Shown here: positions 1 through 12,594 of the stretch, in pieces
How positions within the stretch are numbered: position 1 is the first letter of the stretch
Layout: every line of letters begins with the position of its first letter
NCBI GenBank assembly: GCA_013365325.1
Contig: JABVXV010000002.1
Coordinates: 620,001 to 684,000 of the forward strand
Direction: 5' to 3'
Origin: Dipetalonema caudispina
Taxonomy: Eukaryota; Nematoda; Chromadorea; Rhabditida; Onchocercidae
DNA length: 64,000 bases
The notes under the pieces: generated by a model
Database searches by the model: none
What the model was told of the DNA's origin: nothing
The model's input: only the letters and a program-made list of their open reading frames with translations
Made by a program: the position numbers and the translations under genes

Positions 1-154
1 TCTCATCCTCTTTTTTGCCGTTCTTTTTTTCCTCTTTATCTTTTTCCTCTTCAACTTTTTTCGCCTTTTCTTCACTTTTTTTCTCCTTATCTTCTTCCAC
101 CTTATTCTTGTTTTCCTGAGGTACTGCGGTTGGCTGTATTGGAGCAGCACTTAC
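1..154 (-). CDS. Lys/Glu-rich protein, internal exon, partial
   Basis: A minus-strand exon runs off the left edge. It starts at 154 after a good TTTTCAG acceptor (155-161) and is open to base 1. The translation begins VSAAPIQPTAVPQ and then becomes a highly charged run of Lys and Glu, a KEKE-type low-complexity region. Such regions occur in proteasome subunits, chaperone cofactors and many nuclear proteins, so the family cannot be told from this piece. The same bases CAG|GTAAGT also look like a perfect donor, so the exon start is slightly ambiguous. I do not recognise the gene. Confidence 0.5.
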
Positions 155-1367
155 CTGAAAATCTGACTGTTATAAATTGACTTCAAATCTCTACCGATTG
201 CTGTCCGGTCTTCCCTTATCAGGCACAGTCGGAAGCGATTGCTAGTTACCATCAATCCTTCAGGTTAACCATGTTGAACAAGTTATCTTCATGGGTCAAC
301 ATGGTGATGTATTTGCGGCTTGCCTGAAGATTCTACACTGCAAAACTTTGTGATGATGAGATGATTCAGTCGAAATTTTTTTGGCATCGATGGAAATTTG
401 GTTGCTTGAATTGTTCATTAGTTCATTATGATTTCTTTCTACATTCAATTTTCTTTCAAAACAAGAAGTGAACAATAACAGTGTAAAATTATTCCTAAAA
501 AATAACGGAATTAGCACTGTTTATTCTCATATTTCAACTTGCCTTTTTTCTTACACAACTGAAGAGGCATAGTGTGATATGCAGGCATGCGAACAAAATA
601 GATATACTGAAATACAATTGAACAGGATTATCGGTGACAAATGAGTTGCGACACATCATACAACTGCTTCTCAGCATGCTTCGTATCCAATAATTTGGCA
701 GTGCTATATGCAACCATCTGACAATTATAGTGAAACAGTCAACCGTAGTCAACATATCAAATTACTATCAATGGAGCTAATCGTATCTTTTAACCTTACT
801 TGTATTATCGCTAATCTTTAAGCAAATTCAATATCTATAGCAGTAATGCCATCATGGTATGTACATCTACAAGTTATTTGAGACATAATTAATTTTAATG
901 TTTGTCCCTTAGCAAATTTGGGAAGAAATGTTTGTAAGAATAGATTTTCGCAATTTTAAGTGATTGTTCAGTTGTGACCGATTTTATAAAAATATTAAAT
1001 ATGATATTGAGGGACGTTTTGTCCCATTAGAAAAGGCCAATTCCAATCCTTTTCAATTTCCTCCTCAACTTTCTATTCCATAACTATTGCATCGGTAGTT
1101 TCCATATTCATGAATTCATAGTACGATTCTCACAAGCGTAATTCCTCACTTCAAAACTGCGCTTAATCGGTGATTCGTTCTTACTAATATCAAATAATAT
1201 GCAAATGATTGCTACTTGCACAAATCAACTAGTGACAGCGACAATGTGCCAAAAGCGGATATCAAAACAAATAACATCTTTAACCGGTCCGAGTGGACAA
1301 CGATGCACAAAAAGACCCGTAATTTTATAGGTTTCTTGAATTTTCAAGGAATGACATGTGACATGGA
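155..1367. other. Unresolved stretch, probably 5' part of the left-edge gene
   Basis: This lies between the Ly6 gene's stop and the Lys/Glu-rich exon. On the minus strand a short piece starting at 717, right after an AATTGTCAG acceptor, reads MVAYSTAKLLDTKHAEKQ and stays open to about 635. It looks protein-like and could be a first coding exon. Another piece near 350-296 follows an ATCTTCAG acceptor. I could not join these in phase to the exon at 1-154, so no gene model is given. Confidence 0.25.
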
Positions 1368-4300
1368 TCAAGAAGATGTCATCAGGAAATGCATAGTGTA
1401 ATGAAAAATCAACACAAAGATCGGAAGGAATGTGTTCCATGCGGGAGTAACAGCGATCGACAGGATATGGTCCATATTGGCATAATTGCATAGTGAACCC
1501 GCACATGAGCACATTGTCACCTGGAAATTATAAGTAAGTAATCCTTAAGGCAGTAATCTATCCTCATCACTTCCGTTCCCATATATACTTTTAGTTTTTA
1601 GTTAATAGCTAGTAAGATGACCACTGTCAAATCAACAATTTTGAGACATCCTCGATCGTTTCCTGCCCATCGTTTAATTAAACTCAAAATAAACCTTTGA
1701 ATGATGTTCATGATACCGTTAAGGTCATGCTATCTCATTCATTCACTGCTTTATGCAACATTATCATTTATTGATAGCTCAATCGATACTATATAATCAA
1801 ATTCTAAAATGTATACGAGGTCAGTTTGTGGAGTGAGTGCCACGAGTTGAAGTAAACGTCGATCGGTTGTACGGCACTCTGATTTGTCACTTAATGCATC
1901 ACGGACATCCTCGTCGAGACCAAATAACAGAAATCGGTTCACGCAACCACGCATCACTGCATGCGTTGAAACTGCAAGTTGTAGCAGTTGCATTTGCGAA
2001 GATTTATTAAAATTAAAATAAAAAACTCTGATTTAAGGGAAATATCAACTCAGGTAAAACATTGTTTTAAAGAAAGTATTGGTTTGGTACTTTCCACGCA
2101 AATCAGTGTCGAGAAAGATTTCAATAATTAGAATCTTTAAAATAACTAGGATTGCAGTTTCGATGGTAATTTGTTAACAAATTATAGTGCATATCAATCT
2201 TTCTCACTAATTTCTATTTTCAACAATAAACCCTTTCATAATAGCAGTATAACAAGTACCTTCATCTCCTTCCCCTTTACTTCCTTATTTAATTTGCATT
2301 TTTCACTTTCTTACTTGCTGATTATTCGGTAATAAAAATTCAAAAGTATAAGCAGATCAAAATCGTTATACAATTGAAATTTTTCAAACTTGAAGTTGTT
2401 GCAAAATATGAAAAAAATCTAATTTTCCATCTTTAGCATCTGGATTACACCTGGCGGAATGCCAGAAGGCATTTTTTTAAGACTGCTAAATTAAAATTAA
2501 GTATTTGCATACGAATAAAATTGGATAAAATTTTGAACATGTGACTAAATAACATTAATATTAATTAAGAGTGGTAAGAAATCAAAATACCATTTTAACC
2601 GAGCTTTTTCTTAAACTTTATTGTTGCCAGGAAATTTATGGCTCCAGTGAAAATGAACATTTAAAAAAAAGAAGGAAGGAAAATTACTCTTGCATTACAG
2701 GAGATCTAATATATGCGCAGAGGACTTGTCCCCTGTTTAATGGCAGAATAATCAAATATTTAAATATCATCGAAAGTTGATTAGTGCCAAATAATCGAAG
2801 CGTCTGGAAATTGTTGATACGTTTATTAAATTATTGTAATTATCTTCCATAAAAACTAATTCCATTCTCCACATGAAATTTTTTTTTTTCAAATAGAAAG
2901 ATTTAAATAATGAGAAATTAATTGCAAAGATAACATTCTGCAATACAGTAAGTATCTCATATTTTATAATTTCCACCGGGAAAATAAATTGAACTGTTAT
3001 AAGGTAATTAGAGATTCCATGAAAACATCAAAATATTAAATACTTCGATAACGTCCATGATTTTGAACTTTAACGATCATTTTTTAAAACAGTGTTCCCA
3101 TTGCTTTCGCTTGGTTGTTGCATCTCCTCGAAACAAAGTAAAAAAGTTTGCAAATAAATTTGAGCAATTTTTCCGGGAAATATCCGATAGAATGATAAAT
3201 GATTGTTCTCTCATTTTGGATCTTCATTTTGTTTGGTAAATAAATAAGCAAAACAAGAGGTTGTGAATAAATGCAAATTAATTCTATGCAAATCTTTTAT
3301 GAATTGTAAACAAATTTTTTAAATCTTATTGAAGTTTTATTATCCAATTGATCTCTCAGTGCAAAACATTTCTGATTTTTAATGTTTTTAATAGTTGAAA
3401 TTTTGAGGAATATTTTAAAGGCTCGTCAACAGCAGCATATGACATATTGTCAAACTACTTTACAATTAATCGGGGTATGACCAAGCAACAATGTGGAAAG
3501 GAATTTAAACAACAATTTTCTTTACTGTCTAAACATCTGATAAACGACTTTCGTTTTTCTGAAGTTTCTTCAAATAGTTTCTCAAACTTTTGCTTCCTTA
3601 CAAAGTCCTCGTACGTCAAATACGTCAGCACCACATACGATGCCTTGAATACTGAGTACGTCAACATTAACATACAGGGTACATTAAATATGTTAGTACA
3701 AACATACAATATAATTGCTTGTATAAATTCATAAATATAAATAAATAAACAAACATATGCTTGTTTGAACAACTAAATACCTATGTACCAATTTATATTC
3801 ATACAAAAATAATTCAAACTACTCTAATGAAATGAAAAGTATTTCGCAAATTAGATCGATCGAATGTGTACCCAAGTTTGGCTAAGACAATATAGATGGA
3901 ATAAATGATAAATTACAGTAAAAGTGTCGAAAAATTCTTCAGTAGTCTAAATTCTAAGGATTGGCCACTTGCCAGTAAAACAAATAAGCTTATGAACCTT
4001 TCCCTCAAAAAATAGCAAACGATGAATAAACTCAGAACTGGGCTATAGCAAAGTGTGTGTTTAATGTAAGCAACCATGTATATAATTTTCAGCTGATTAA
4101 GAGCCTCACTTCCGCATTTGCATAATCTTCTTGAAAGGAATCCTTTTCCGCACTTCACCGATTATTATGCAAATTTGCAAATTTATTGATCGTTTGACTA
4201 ATTTATATTTCAATGAGCAGAAAAGAAAAAGGATTCCCACAAAAAACTTGCTGAGAAACAAAAAATTCTTTTCTTTCTCTTCCTCCCTCAATAAAGGAGA

Positions 4301-5979
4301 GATCTCTTTTGAAAAATAGTGGCAATATAAATTTACAGAGGAAATAAAGTTAAGAATAGGACGGGAAAAAAGGAGTGAGAGGATGAATTGAAAGCAATAA
4401 TTCCTTCCGCTGAATATATCAGCTTTTTTGCCCTTTTTTTATTTAAAAACTAAAGTGTCGAAATAATTCCAAGCAGGTAAATTGTCAAAATTAAAATTTT
4501 AGATTCCATAATTCTATCATCTAAATATCTGTGAGATTCTTCACTAGTTAAACAAGAAACAAACAGATAAGAAACACTTATTGGCTTGTTTGTCAAATTT
4601 GCTTACCGTTTCTATGCCTGAAATCTAAACTCTCAAAGTTATAAAGAAACCTGAAAGTAAATGAATTGACAATTCAAACAGCTAAAACCAAACAATGCAC
4701 ATAACATTTTCCTTTTCAATCTCAATCATAAGAAAACAATAGATGCTACTGTTTTCGACGCTGAAAATCTGAAAATTTTATAAAATTTGAAAAATGCTAT
4801 TAAATAGTTCAGTGAACACACACATAGGACATATCTACAGAATACGATATTGCAAAAATATATCAGCCATCCCTTAGCAGTGCAATCAGTTATTTGACAT
4901 GGCTATTTTTGTTTTCATCACTCCTATTCCATTCATGTCAACTCAGCAAACTCTATTGAACGGTGACAACAGTGAAAAGATGTTGTCTCTTCCAGGGGAG
5001 CATTAAATGTTTACTTTTTCTCGAAAAATTTTCCCTGATATTTCAGCTATACAAAATAAATGAAAGAAACCACTTCCTCTCTCCCTCTCTCTCTCTCTCT
5101 CCTTTTCATATGTATATTATTTGACTTGTTACCAACTCCATCAAAAAGCACTTATAACATACCGCCATGAATTTGAAAACAACGATTCATTAATGAAAAG
5201 ATAGAAAGATGCTAATTGCAAGGGAGGAGAACGATGGACATTGACCAAGTCGTATATGTCACCTTTTGGTCAAATGAAAAACCGAACTTTCTACCAAATG
5301 AGTAACGCAACAATTGGCATGAAAGACAGAACAAAGTTAAATCTGTCAGAAGGGAGATATATTACTTATTCCATTCCCGCATCGTTGAATATTGTTCATC
5401 AACGTGAATATGATGACCACTCACCTGATTTTAAAGATTATGGCGTATCTGAATGGTACCATTCAGGTGTTACTTGAAAAGTTTGATCTGGTCTGTCCAA
5501 TATGTAAACAAAATAGTGAAGAGTAATCTTAGTTTACAACGTAACTCCACCAAACACTATTAATATAAATTGCGAGAGGTGGTGGTTTCATTAAATTAGA
5601 ACAGTTCGTTAGGTGGGAATTCCAAGCAAGAAAGTTGCATTAAACTAAGCTTAACAAACTTACAATGTTCGTAGATCTCCTCGACCAAGATAAAACAGGA
5701 ACCGTGACATGGGACAGTACCGATTTCGGAATCTGGTTCCCAGCAACGATCGGTGAAATTTTTGGGTGGGAAATAATGATGCATGAGCTGATTCCATAGA
5801 CTGAGATATGCAGTAGAAGCACAGCTGAAGCAAACTGATAAACGGGATGTCTCGGGATCAGATGACAATACTAACAATGATGATGGTGATGATAATATGA
5901 TGACAGACTGATAAGCAGTTATAAGCAGTGAATAAAAAAGCGATCTTCTTTGACTACGAATTTTAATACTGCACATCAC
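1368..5979 (-). CDS. Ly6/uPAR-domain GPI-anchored protein, ODR-2/HOT family
   Basis: Three exons (5979-5664, 1971-1817, 1520-1368) join in phase to give 207 aa. Exon 1 carries a hydrophobic secretion signal (about residues 14-40) and the start of the Ly6 fold (CFSC, then NFTDRC, then PCHGSC). Exon 2 adds RGC and SEC. Exon 3 adds VTMCSCAGSLCN, the typical C-terminal Cys-Asn ending of a three-finger domain, giving ten cysteines. A hydrophobic tail follows the CN motif, as in GPI-anchor signals. The pattern fits the nematode ODR-2 and HOT proteins, which act at neuronal surfaces in C. elegans. Intron 1 is 3.7 kb, far longer than most introns here. The family call rests on the cysteine pattern; which HOT member it is cannot be said. 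Confidence 0.78.
5077..5103. repeat. CT microsatellite
   Basis: A pyrimidine run of mostly CT dinucleotides, inside the long first intron of the Ly6 gene. Confidence 0.85.
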
Positions 5980-8764
5980 ACATTAGCTTACGCAGCTGCT
6001 ATCCAGCAATCGTCACCTTTATCATTCATCAATATTTCCCGACTGATATCAGCTTGACCAGCGGGAATGTTGTGATAACACCCATAATTGATGTGAACTA
6101 TCGCTTTCTAACTGCTGAAGTTTGAAAATCATATGAAGACCAATTAGTTAGTTAGGCTAATTGCTGTTACCATTAATCACTCACTATTAGTAAGTAGTGC
6201 GCAATAATTCGCATTAAAATTTATCGTGATTTTTATCAATAATCGGACTTCGAAGTTTTTCCTATCATAGTAGTATTGCGATAAAATTCAACAATCTTCA
6301 AATAGAAATTTTTCCCATTGTTATCCATAACTTCGAGTTAATTCAGGAATACTGCTAGCGTTTTTCCCCCCGCCCTTCTATTATCTCCCGCTGTGAGTTG
6401 GAAGTTAGAAGGAATAAGCAGAGACTAAGCTAAAGTCGCTTGTTTGCTTTAAAGACCCTAACGAACAAAATGTACGACAGGGTGCCATTATGAATGGACC
6501 TCAGCCACGCCTTTCATCAGATAGAGCCAACAACCGTTCGTTCCACAGCCCACCCAATTTGTCTCTCTGCATGTGCCAACCCCATATGCTTATATGTGTA
6601 CATATCAATAACTATATCAGGAAATTATTCCTTCGAATTAACAAGTTGTTGAAGTGAAGAGTCGAACAGAATTCATATATACGTAAGCTTCTTGTAAGTC
6701 TAATGCACAGAATCCTATCCTTTTCTACATCCCTCATATTCTACTTCTGATATCAATCTCTGGCATCAAACAGAATCTCATCAATTCTGTAGACTAAAAC
6801 ACTGACTTATTCAAATAATTCATTTGTTAAATACTTCCAGAATATTTCGAATAAGTACTCCAAGAATGATGGATATGTCACATTACCTGTTCCTTTTTCT
6901 TTTTCAACATTTCATCAGCATATTCAAAACACGTAAGTAGGTATTTAACACTGATCCATTCATTTCAATACCTCTCTAGTTGTCTTTTAATCTAATTAAG
7001 TCAAAAAATATTTTTCCCCATATATTATTCCAAATTTCAATATTACATTGAGACAAGCGATCATTGAGTGACTAATTTTTGAACTGTTTTTATCGTTTCC
7101 ATATCAAGTTAATTTAAAGAAGTTAATGAACTAATGTTTGTTTACAAAGTTGATGAATTAAATAACTTCGAGATTTTAAGAATTAAAGAAATACAGCAAT
7201 AATAAGATTTAAACGTGGACACCACATCTGATTGTACGGTATTTATATGCCACATATAGAAAGTAGCATTTTATCTGAAGTATTTCATTAGAATCCCGAA
7301 AAACTAGTCACATAATTTTCAGCACTTCCCAAGGATCTCAGTTGCGTAAGTTTATAAGATCAACTTTAACTAGTCATTCTTTCACAGTGAGCTCATCGAT
7401 CATGATATAGTTGCTAAAATGCAGTGTGAGACAAATTAATGGAATGAAAGATTTAGATCCCGTTGATTCAAAGAAATAATATTTCTACACAAATTTGAAA
7501 TACACACATAAAAATAAAAGATTAAAGGTAGTGGATGAGACAACCTTCAACATGACCACAAATTCAGATGAACAAAATTGTAATGTAAGGAGTATTCAAA
7601 TAAGGAAAATGAGTATCAAGATGATTGCTTAAATGCGATAACTATCTGTAAATGAATTGCTACAAATGCTGAAAAACTAAAGGCGCAAAAATAAGATATT
7701 TTAATACCTTTCAACTATTCAACATATGAAGGCGTAAATACTTGGAGATGTCCTGGTAATAAAGACAAGGGTATTAAAAATTCCGAAAGTAATACAGTTC
7801 TCAAAATAATAATATGGAGGTTCAAATGCAAGGAAATAAAGCGAAAAGTAAATTTGTTAAATGCCCATCGGAGGAAATGAAATTTACCCACAACATTTAG
7901 GATTATATAAATAGCATCTCCAAAAAATTTTAAAAAATATTAGTCAAAAATCAACCAATACAAGTGATATTTTCAATAAATCATGAAGTAAAATTTCGAA
8001 ATAATTTCTTTCTAAGCATGCTGAGCTCAAACAACTAATCATGGATTAAATATTTCAGAAAAGACATCTGATCAATTATGCAGTAGGATAGGAATGATTA
8101 AATAATTGAAATTCGTTTGAGGTACCTAATCATAAACAAAAACGATATCAATAACATCCACTGAATTTAGCAAATACACAGAATATGACATAAAAAAGAG
8201 ATGACAGCATCAAAAACACATTTTATTAATAAGCATATTTTCTGCATAATATAAGCCTACGCTGGATTGCTGAAGCAGCTTAGAATTTTACAACCGGGAA
8301 ATAAACATACCAAAGAAGTTTCCTGACAATTTTTTTTGGGTTAGGAAGCTTGAAAATTCTTTCACATACTTGGAATTTCTTGAAACGATTGGATTAGAGA
8401 AAATACATAATTGCAATTCGGAAGAGTATTAAAAGAATAAAGCAAATATGCACGGGAAAGACGACAAGAAAGAGGGGTATTTTAAAAGAATTTTTGATAA
8501 GATTTAATGAGACTTGCAAATAATTAACGAAAACTGGGCACGAACAAAGTTTTTTGTTAAAATAAATGAATAAATTTTTGTTCACAGTGTAAGTAATGGA
8601 CGATTATAAACAGCGCTCCAAACACTAGAAATTGAAAAGTTCTAGAAATGCAGAATATAAATCAAATGCTATCAGAGTTCATCAATGCATTTTTCCGGGG
8701 TAACAAAACAAAATCAAGATATGTGGAGGGAGAACAGAGAATAAATTCAACTTCAAAACGAAAT
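5980..8764. other. Intergenic, no gene seen
   Basis: This lies upstream of the Ly6 gene and downstream of the metallo-hydrolase. Both strands are broken by frequent stops and I saw no exon with splice sites. A somewhat GC-richer patch at about 6470-6590 lies 500-600 bases upstream of the Ly6 start and could hold its promoter; that is a guess from position only. Confidence 0.6.
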
Positions 8765-11284
8765 TTACGCATTATTCTGAGCGCTCTTAGAACGTTTTCG
8801 CTCTATTTGCTTCACGAGTTCTTCTGTAAAATCATTTTTAGCTTTTTCTAAAGCATCAAAAACGGCAATTTGGGCCTCTATTGAGTTATCCTTTACTTCA
8901 TCACCCTCTCGATCAGCAACCATTTTTGCTTCCACAGGAACATCGTAGCCAGCAGCAACCAAAGCTTTCCGAAATTTTAAAGAACAGGTACGTAAATAAG
9001 GATTGATTTTGTATTCATCACCGAGTGTGACTCCAACCTAAAAATGAAAAATTCTTGTTCGATTTTACGAAAATGCCTGGTCGGGAAATTTTTTCTGTAG
9101 ATTTCGAAAATTGACAGCTCAAATTTTGGAGCGAGTAGTAAAAAGTTTAAAATAAAACTGAAAATGACAATATTTTATTTGCGCTCATAAATCTGCCCTC
9201 TCGATTGAGCTTATTCACATCTGCCTTGATTTGATCGTTTTTTTTTTCCAAAAATATTTCCAAAGATAAATCTGAATTGGATAGGAAATAACAGATAAAC
9301 GAAATCACTTTTTGCTCCAATAGATAAGCATCGAAATGTCAATTATGTGACAAGAAAGTTAGCCGAGATAGAGCTGTCAAACAGTGACCTTTATGCAACG
9401 ATTTATCATATACAGGAAATGAGACAACTTGCGTAGTATGCAGATTATTACTTATTATCTTATCATGCTTCTTAAAGAAACAAGAAACTACACTTCTTCC
9501 CTTTGGTATATGCAAAATAATCCAGGATCAAATTATGTTTCACGTCATAATAATTTATTATACCGACATTTATACATTTCAGATAGTGTATGTAAGTAGC
9601 GTAGTCAAAAGAAACAGATTAGGCCTGAGCATATTACCACATAAATTATCATGCTATTAATAGGAAGTTAACAACCTCTATAATTTATTAGATATTATTC
9701 ACACGAAAAGCAAAATCAAAGATGATTACCAGAACGTCAAAAAGTGCGAAATATCACTACGGTAAAGTGAATCATTCCTTATGGTAGAAAAAAATATTAT
9801 TCACATGTCTTATTATATGGAGGGTAACATGTAGCCTTTTGCTTCGACATGATTGTAATGTCTATTACACAATTATCCTTTTATGAGAAACCTTTTTTCA
9901 TGCTATCTTAACCAATACTACAGCAGTAAACACTAGTAAGTTACCTGAAGTGAACAACGAATGTGGCTTATTGATATTAGCATGCGAGAAAGGAAAGAAT
10001 ATTGAAATTTATACCTAACTGAATAGTAAATGAGATTAGCAAAGTATTTAAGTGTTCTTTCCTAAGAAGGCTTATTCAACCCGAAAATCGATGCCCATGC
10101 AGCTGAAGAGATGAATAACCGCGGCTATTCAGGAGCACTCAGAGGATGGGAATTATTAAAGTGCTGTACGGAGAACAAGGAGAGAAGGAAAGTAAAGACA
10201 AACGTAATGTGATTTAGAAGATGAATAATGGAGTCTAAAAATATAATGAAATTGATATAAAAAGCCAACATTTAAAATGTATATTTTGATTCCTTTCTTG
10301 AACGCTCTCATTTGATAAGCTAAGAAATGCTGTTTAAATACAAAATGCTTTCTCGGTTAGAGAGTAATATCACTGAATGTTGGACTAGCTCGTCTCCTAC
10401 ATCTACCAGTGATGAAGAAAGATACTAATTTTAAGGTGCCAAGCCTTTAATTACATTGCAATATCCTTTTTAAGTTCGAGAAAGTTTTTTCTCACTTGTA
10501 GCCATGACGACCTACTGCATTTAATGTAGGAACCACAATTAAAATCAAAGAACTCATTACACAAAAATTGAACACCATAGGCCATAAAGCAAGAAAAATA
10601 TCAAATGGGTAAGTTACCTACAATAGTGTCAAGGGAAATATTAATCAGTCCATAGTTAAATTAATATTAGCTTAGGAAGCACTGTTACATTTCAACATAC
10701 ATTAGCGAAGAATATCAGTCAAATTCATTATCCGTCTTAGTAAAGATCAAACCATGACCAGAAGATGTAGCATTTCACTGCAACGATAAGTATACTTAAT
10801 GAAACAACTACAAAAATCTCACTGAACCAAAAAACGATGAACTAAGAACAAAGGCAGGGTAATGACGCTCAGTTCTTATTAGTTCAGAGTACAATTGATG
10901 TATTCGAAGAAACTAGGGAAAGCTGATGTAATGCAAAACTTCCAAACTTCGCAGAAGAAGTCTCAAAAAAAGTTCGATAAACATATTACCAGGAACGATT
11001 CATATATATAACACCATACATTTAACTTCATTTTCTTCGATAGTAGCATTTTTAGCTTAATGCAATAAACTTACAATGGGCGAGCGAGCCGTTCGTTTTT
11101 CATGTACTGCTTTACTCATTGCTTTCAGCACCTCATTATCTTTTTCCAATGACAAAGCAAAAGATAAATTAAGCTTCGCATATTCATGACCAGGGAAGAT
11201 AATGGTATCTGGCGAAAAATCACTTAGCATCAGTAAAGAACTGATCATTTGTGAAGTGCTTCCTTCGAAAATTTTACCTAAACG

Positions 11285-11315
<31 letters not shown>

Positions 11316-12594
11316 GCCCCACAATCTGAATAAGTAAGACAAAACTTGCAAGTTTTAGAAAGTGATCGATATATAAAACCACATAAGTTTGTAGATCTAC
11401 CTATTCCAGCAATAAACAGGAAGTCTCCTGTGAACAAACAGTTGAGTTCATCATTTAATTGCAAAGCATAAATCATGTGGCCAGCGGTGTGTCCAGGGAC
11501 GTGTAATGCTTTGAAATGCAACTTCCCAACTTGGATCAAAGTTTCATTTCGAACATACCTGAAAATTATAAACAGAAGTAACCTTCATAAATCATTAAAA
11601 CTCGAATAAACAATTTACAAGTCTCCAAAATCGATCCTATAAATTCGGAAAGATTGCTCTGTACATGGAAGGGTCCTAGGAACTTTATACGTCACCACCG
11701 TTCGTAAGCAGACTATTGATAAGTAGGAAACACAGTACCTGGAGATGAGAACAAATAAACATCAACTCAGTAACTAAAACTAAAAGGAGTTTTCTACTCG
11801 TGAACATGTTTGGAATTTAGTTAAAGTCCAGAAAATTGCATAACGATTCGCTTCTATTAAACATACTTATTAACGTCAGCGGGTCGATCAATCTCTCCAC
11901 CATAAATATTCAGCTCTTTATACCTTTTTTTCAGTTCTCTATTGCCGTAGCAATGGTCCCTGCAAGAAGAAAATGAATGGAACATTTTATAAACATAGTT
12001 GGAGGCTCCAAATATTCTTAATTCAACTGCATAAGAAATAAAGAATACCAGTGTTTATGAGTGACAAGTACTGCTTGAGGTATCACATTTTCATCGCTTA
12101 AACATTGCAGTATGGGTTGTGCATCACCAACATCGATAACAACGCAGTCATTAGTTGATCCACAAATAACCATATAACTGTAGTTATCACTGTTCTGTGG
12201 AACTGCTGTTACAGTAATATCTGAAATTACACCTTGCGTATTTGTTGTGATTGATGAGATTGCAGTTTCTCATTACCTAATGTTCTAGCTACTACCGTTA
12301 AACCAACAGCATAATTAAAACCGACTGAAAATATTTTAATGACAATGCATGACCATATTGTAATTTTATTAGATAACGAGCCATTTTAATACACCAAAAA
12401 ATCTTGAAGATTTGATCCAATCCAGAAATATCTCATCTAACAGCAAAATTTTAAAGAATACCTCCATATGTAAATGTAGCAGCTGAGGAATGCCCATTTG
12501 GACGCTTTTCATGAACTCTGTTTAGCTGTCGCTTGGTGTACCATGCACCAAAGCAATTGGTGTTATATATACGATATCTAAGAAATTTATACAT
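8765..12594 (-). CDS. PNKD / glyoxalase II-like metallo-beta-lactamase hydrolase
   Basis: Seven exons (12594-12462, 12324-12277, 12220-12049, 11959-11867, 11558-11401, 11277-11075, 9037-8765) join in phase to 359 aa. All metal-binding signatures of the metallo-beta-lactamase fold are present: THKHWDHC (HxHxDH) split across an intron, VPGHTAGH, FTGD and FPGHEY. The C-terminal YKINPYLRT segment matches the glyoxalase II/PNKD type, and the GNREL stretch after the metal site favours PNKD over classic glyoxalase II. Members hydrolyse thioesters such as lactoylglutathione; PNKD's own substrate is unsettled. The basic N-terminus (MYKFLRYRIYNTNCF) suggests mitochondrial or membrane targeting. The start is chosen because a TTTAG acceptor sits directly before this ATG, which suits trans-splicing. 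The last intron is 2.0 kb. Confidence 0.88.
11285..11309. repeat. Poly-T tract of 25
   Basis: A homopolymer run inside a 123-base intron of the metallo-hydrolase gene, immediately 5' on the plus strand of the exon ending at 11401. On the coding strand it is a poly-A run just before the acceptor, the opposite of the usual polypyrimidine tract. Confidence 0.95.

Noticed and set aside
2571..4319. Several open frames of 60-105 residues on both strands
   Set aside because: They lie inside the Ly6 gene's long intron, overlap each other on opposite strands, are Phe/Lys/Asn-rich as expected from AT-rich DNA, and lack splice sites.
11057..11539. A single-exon reading of the metallo-hydrolase core with a poly-Lys insert
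   Set aside because: The insert is a 123-base intron with a GTAGAT donor and TTTAG acceptor containing the poly-T tract; removing it restores the family alignment.
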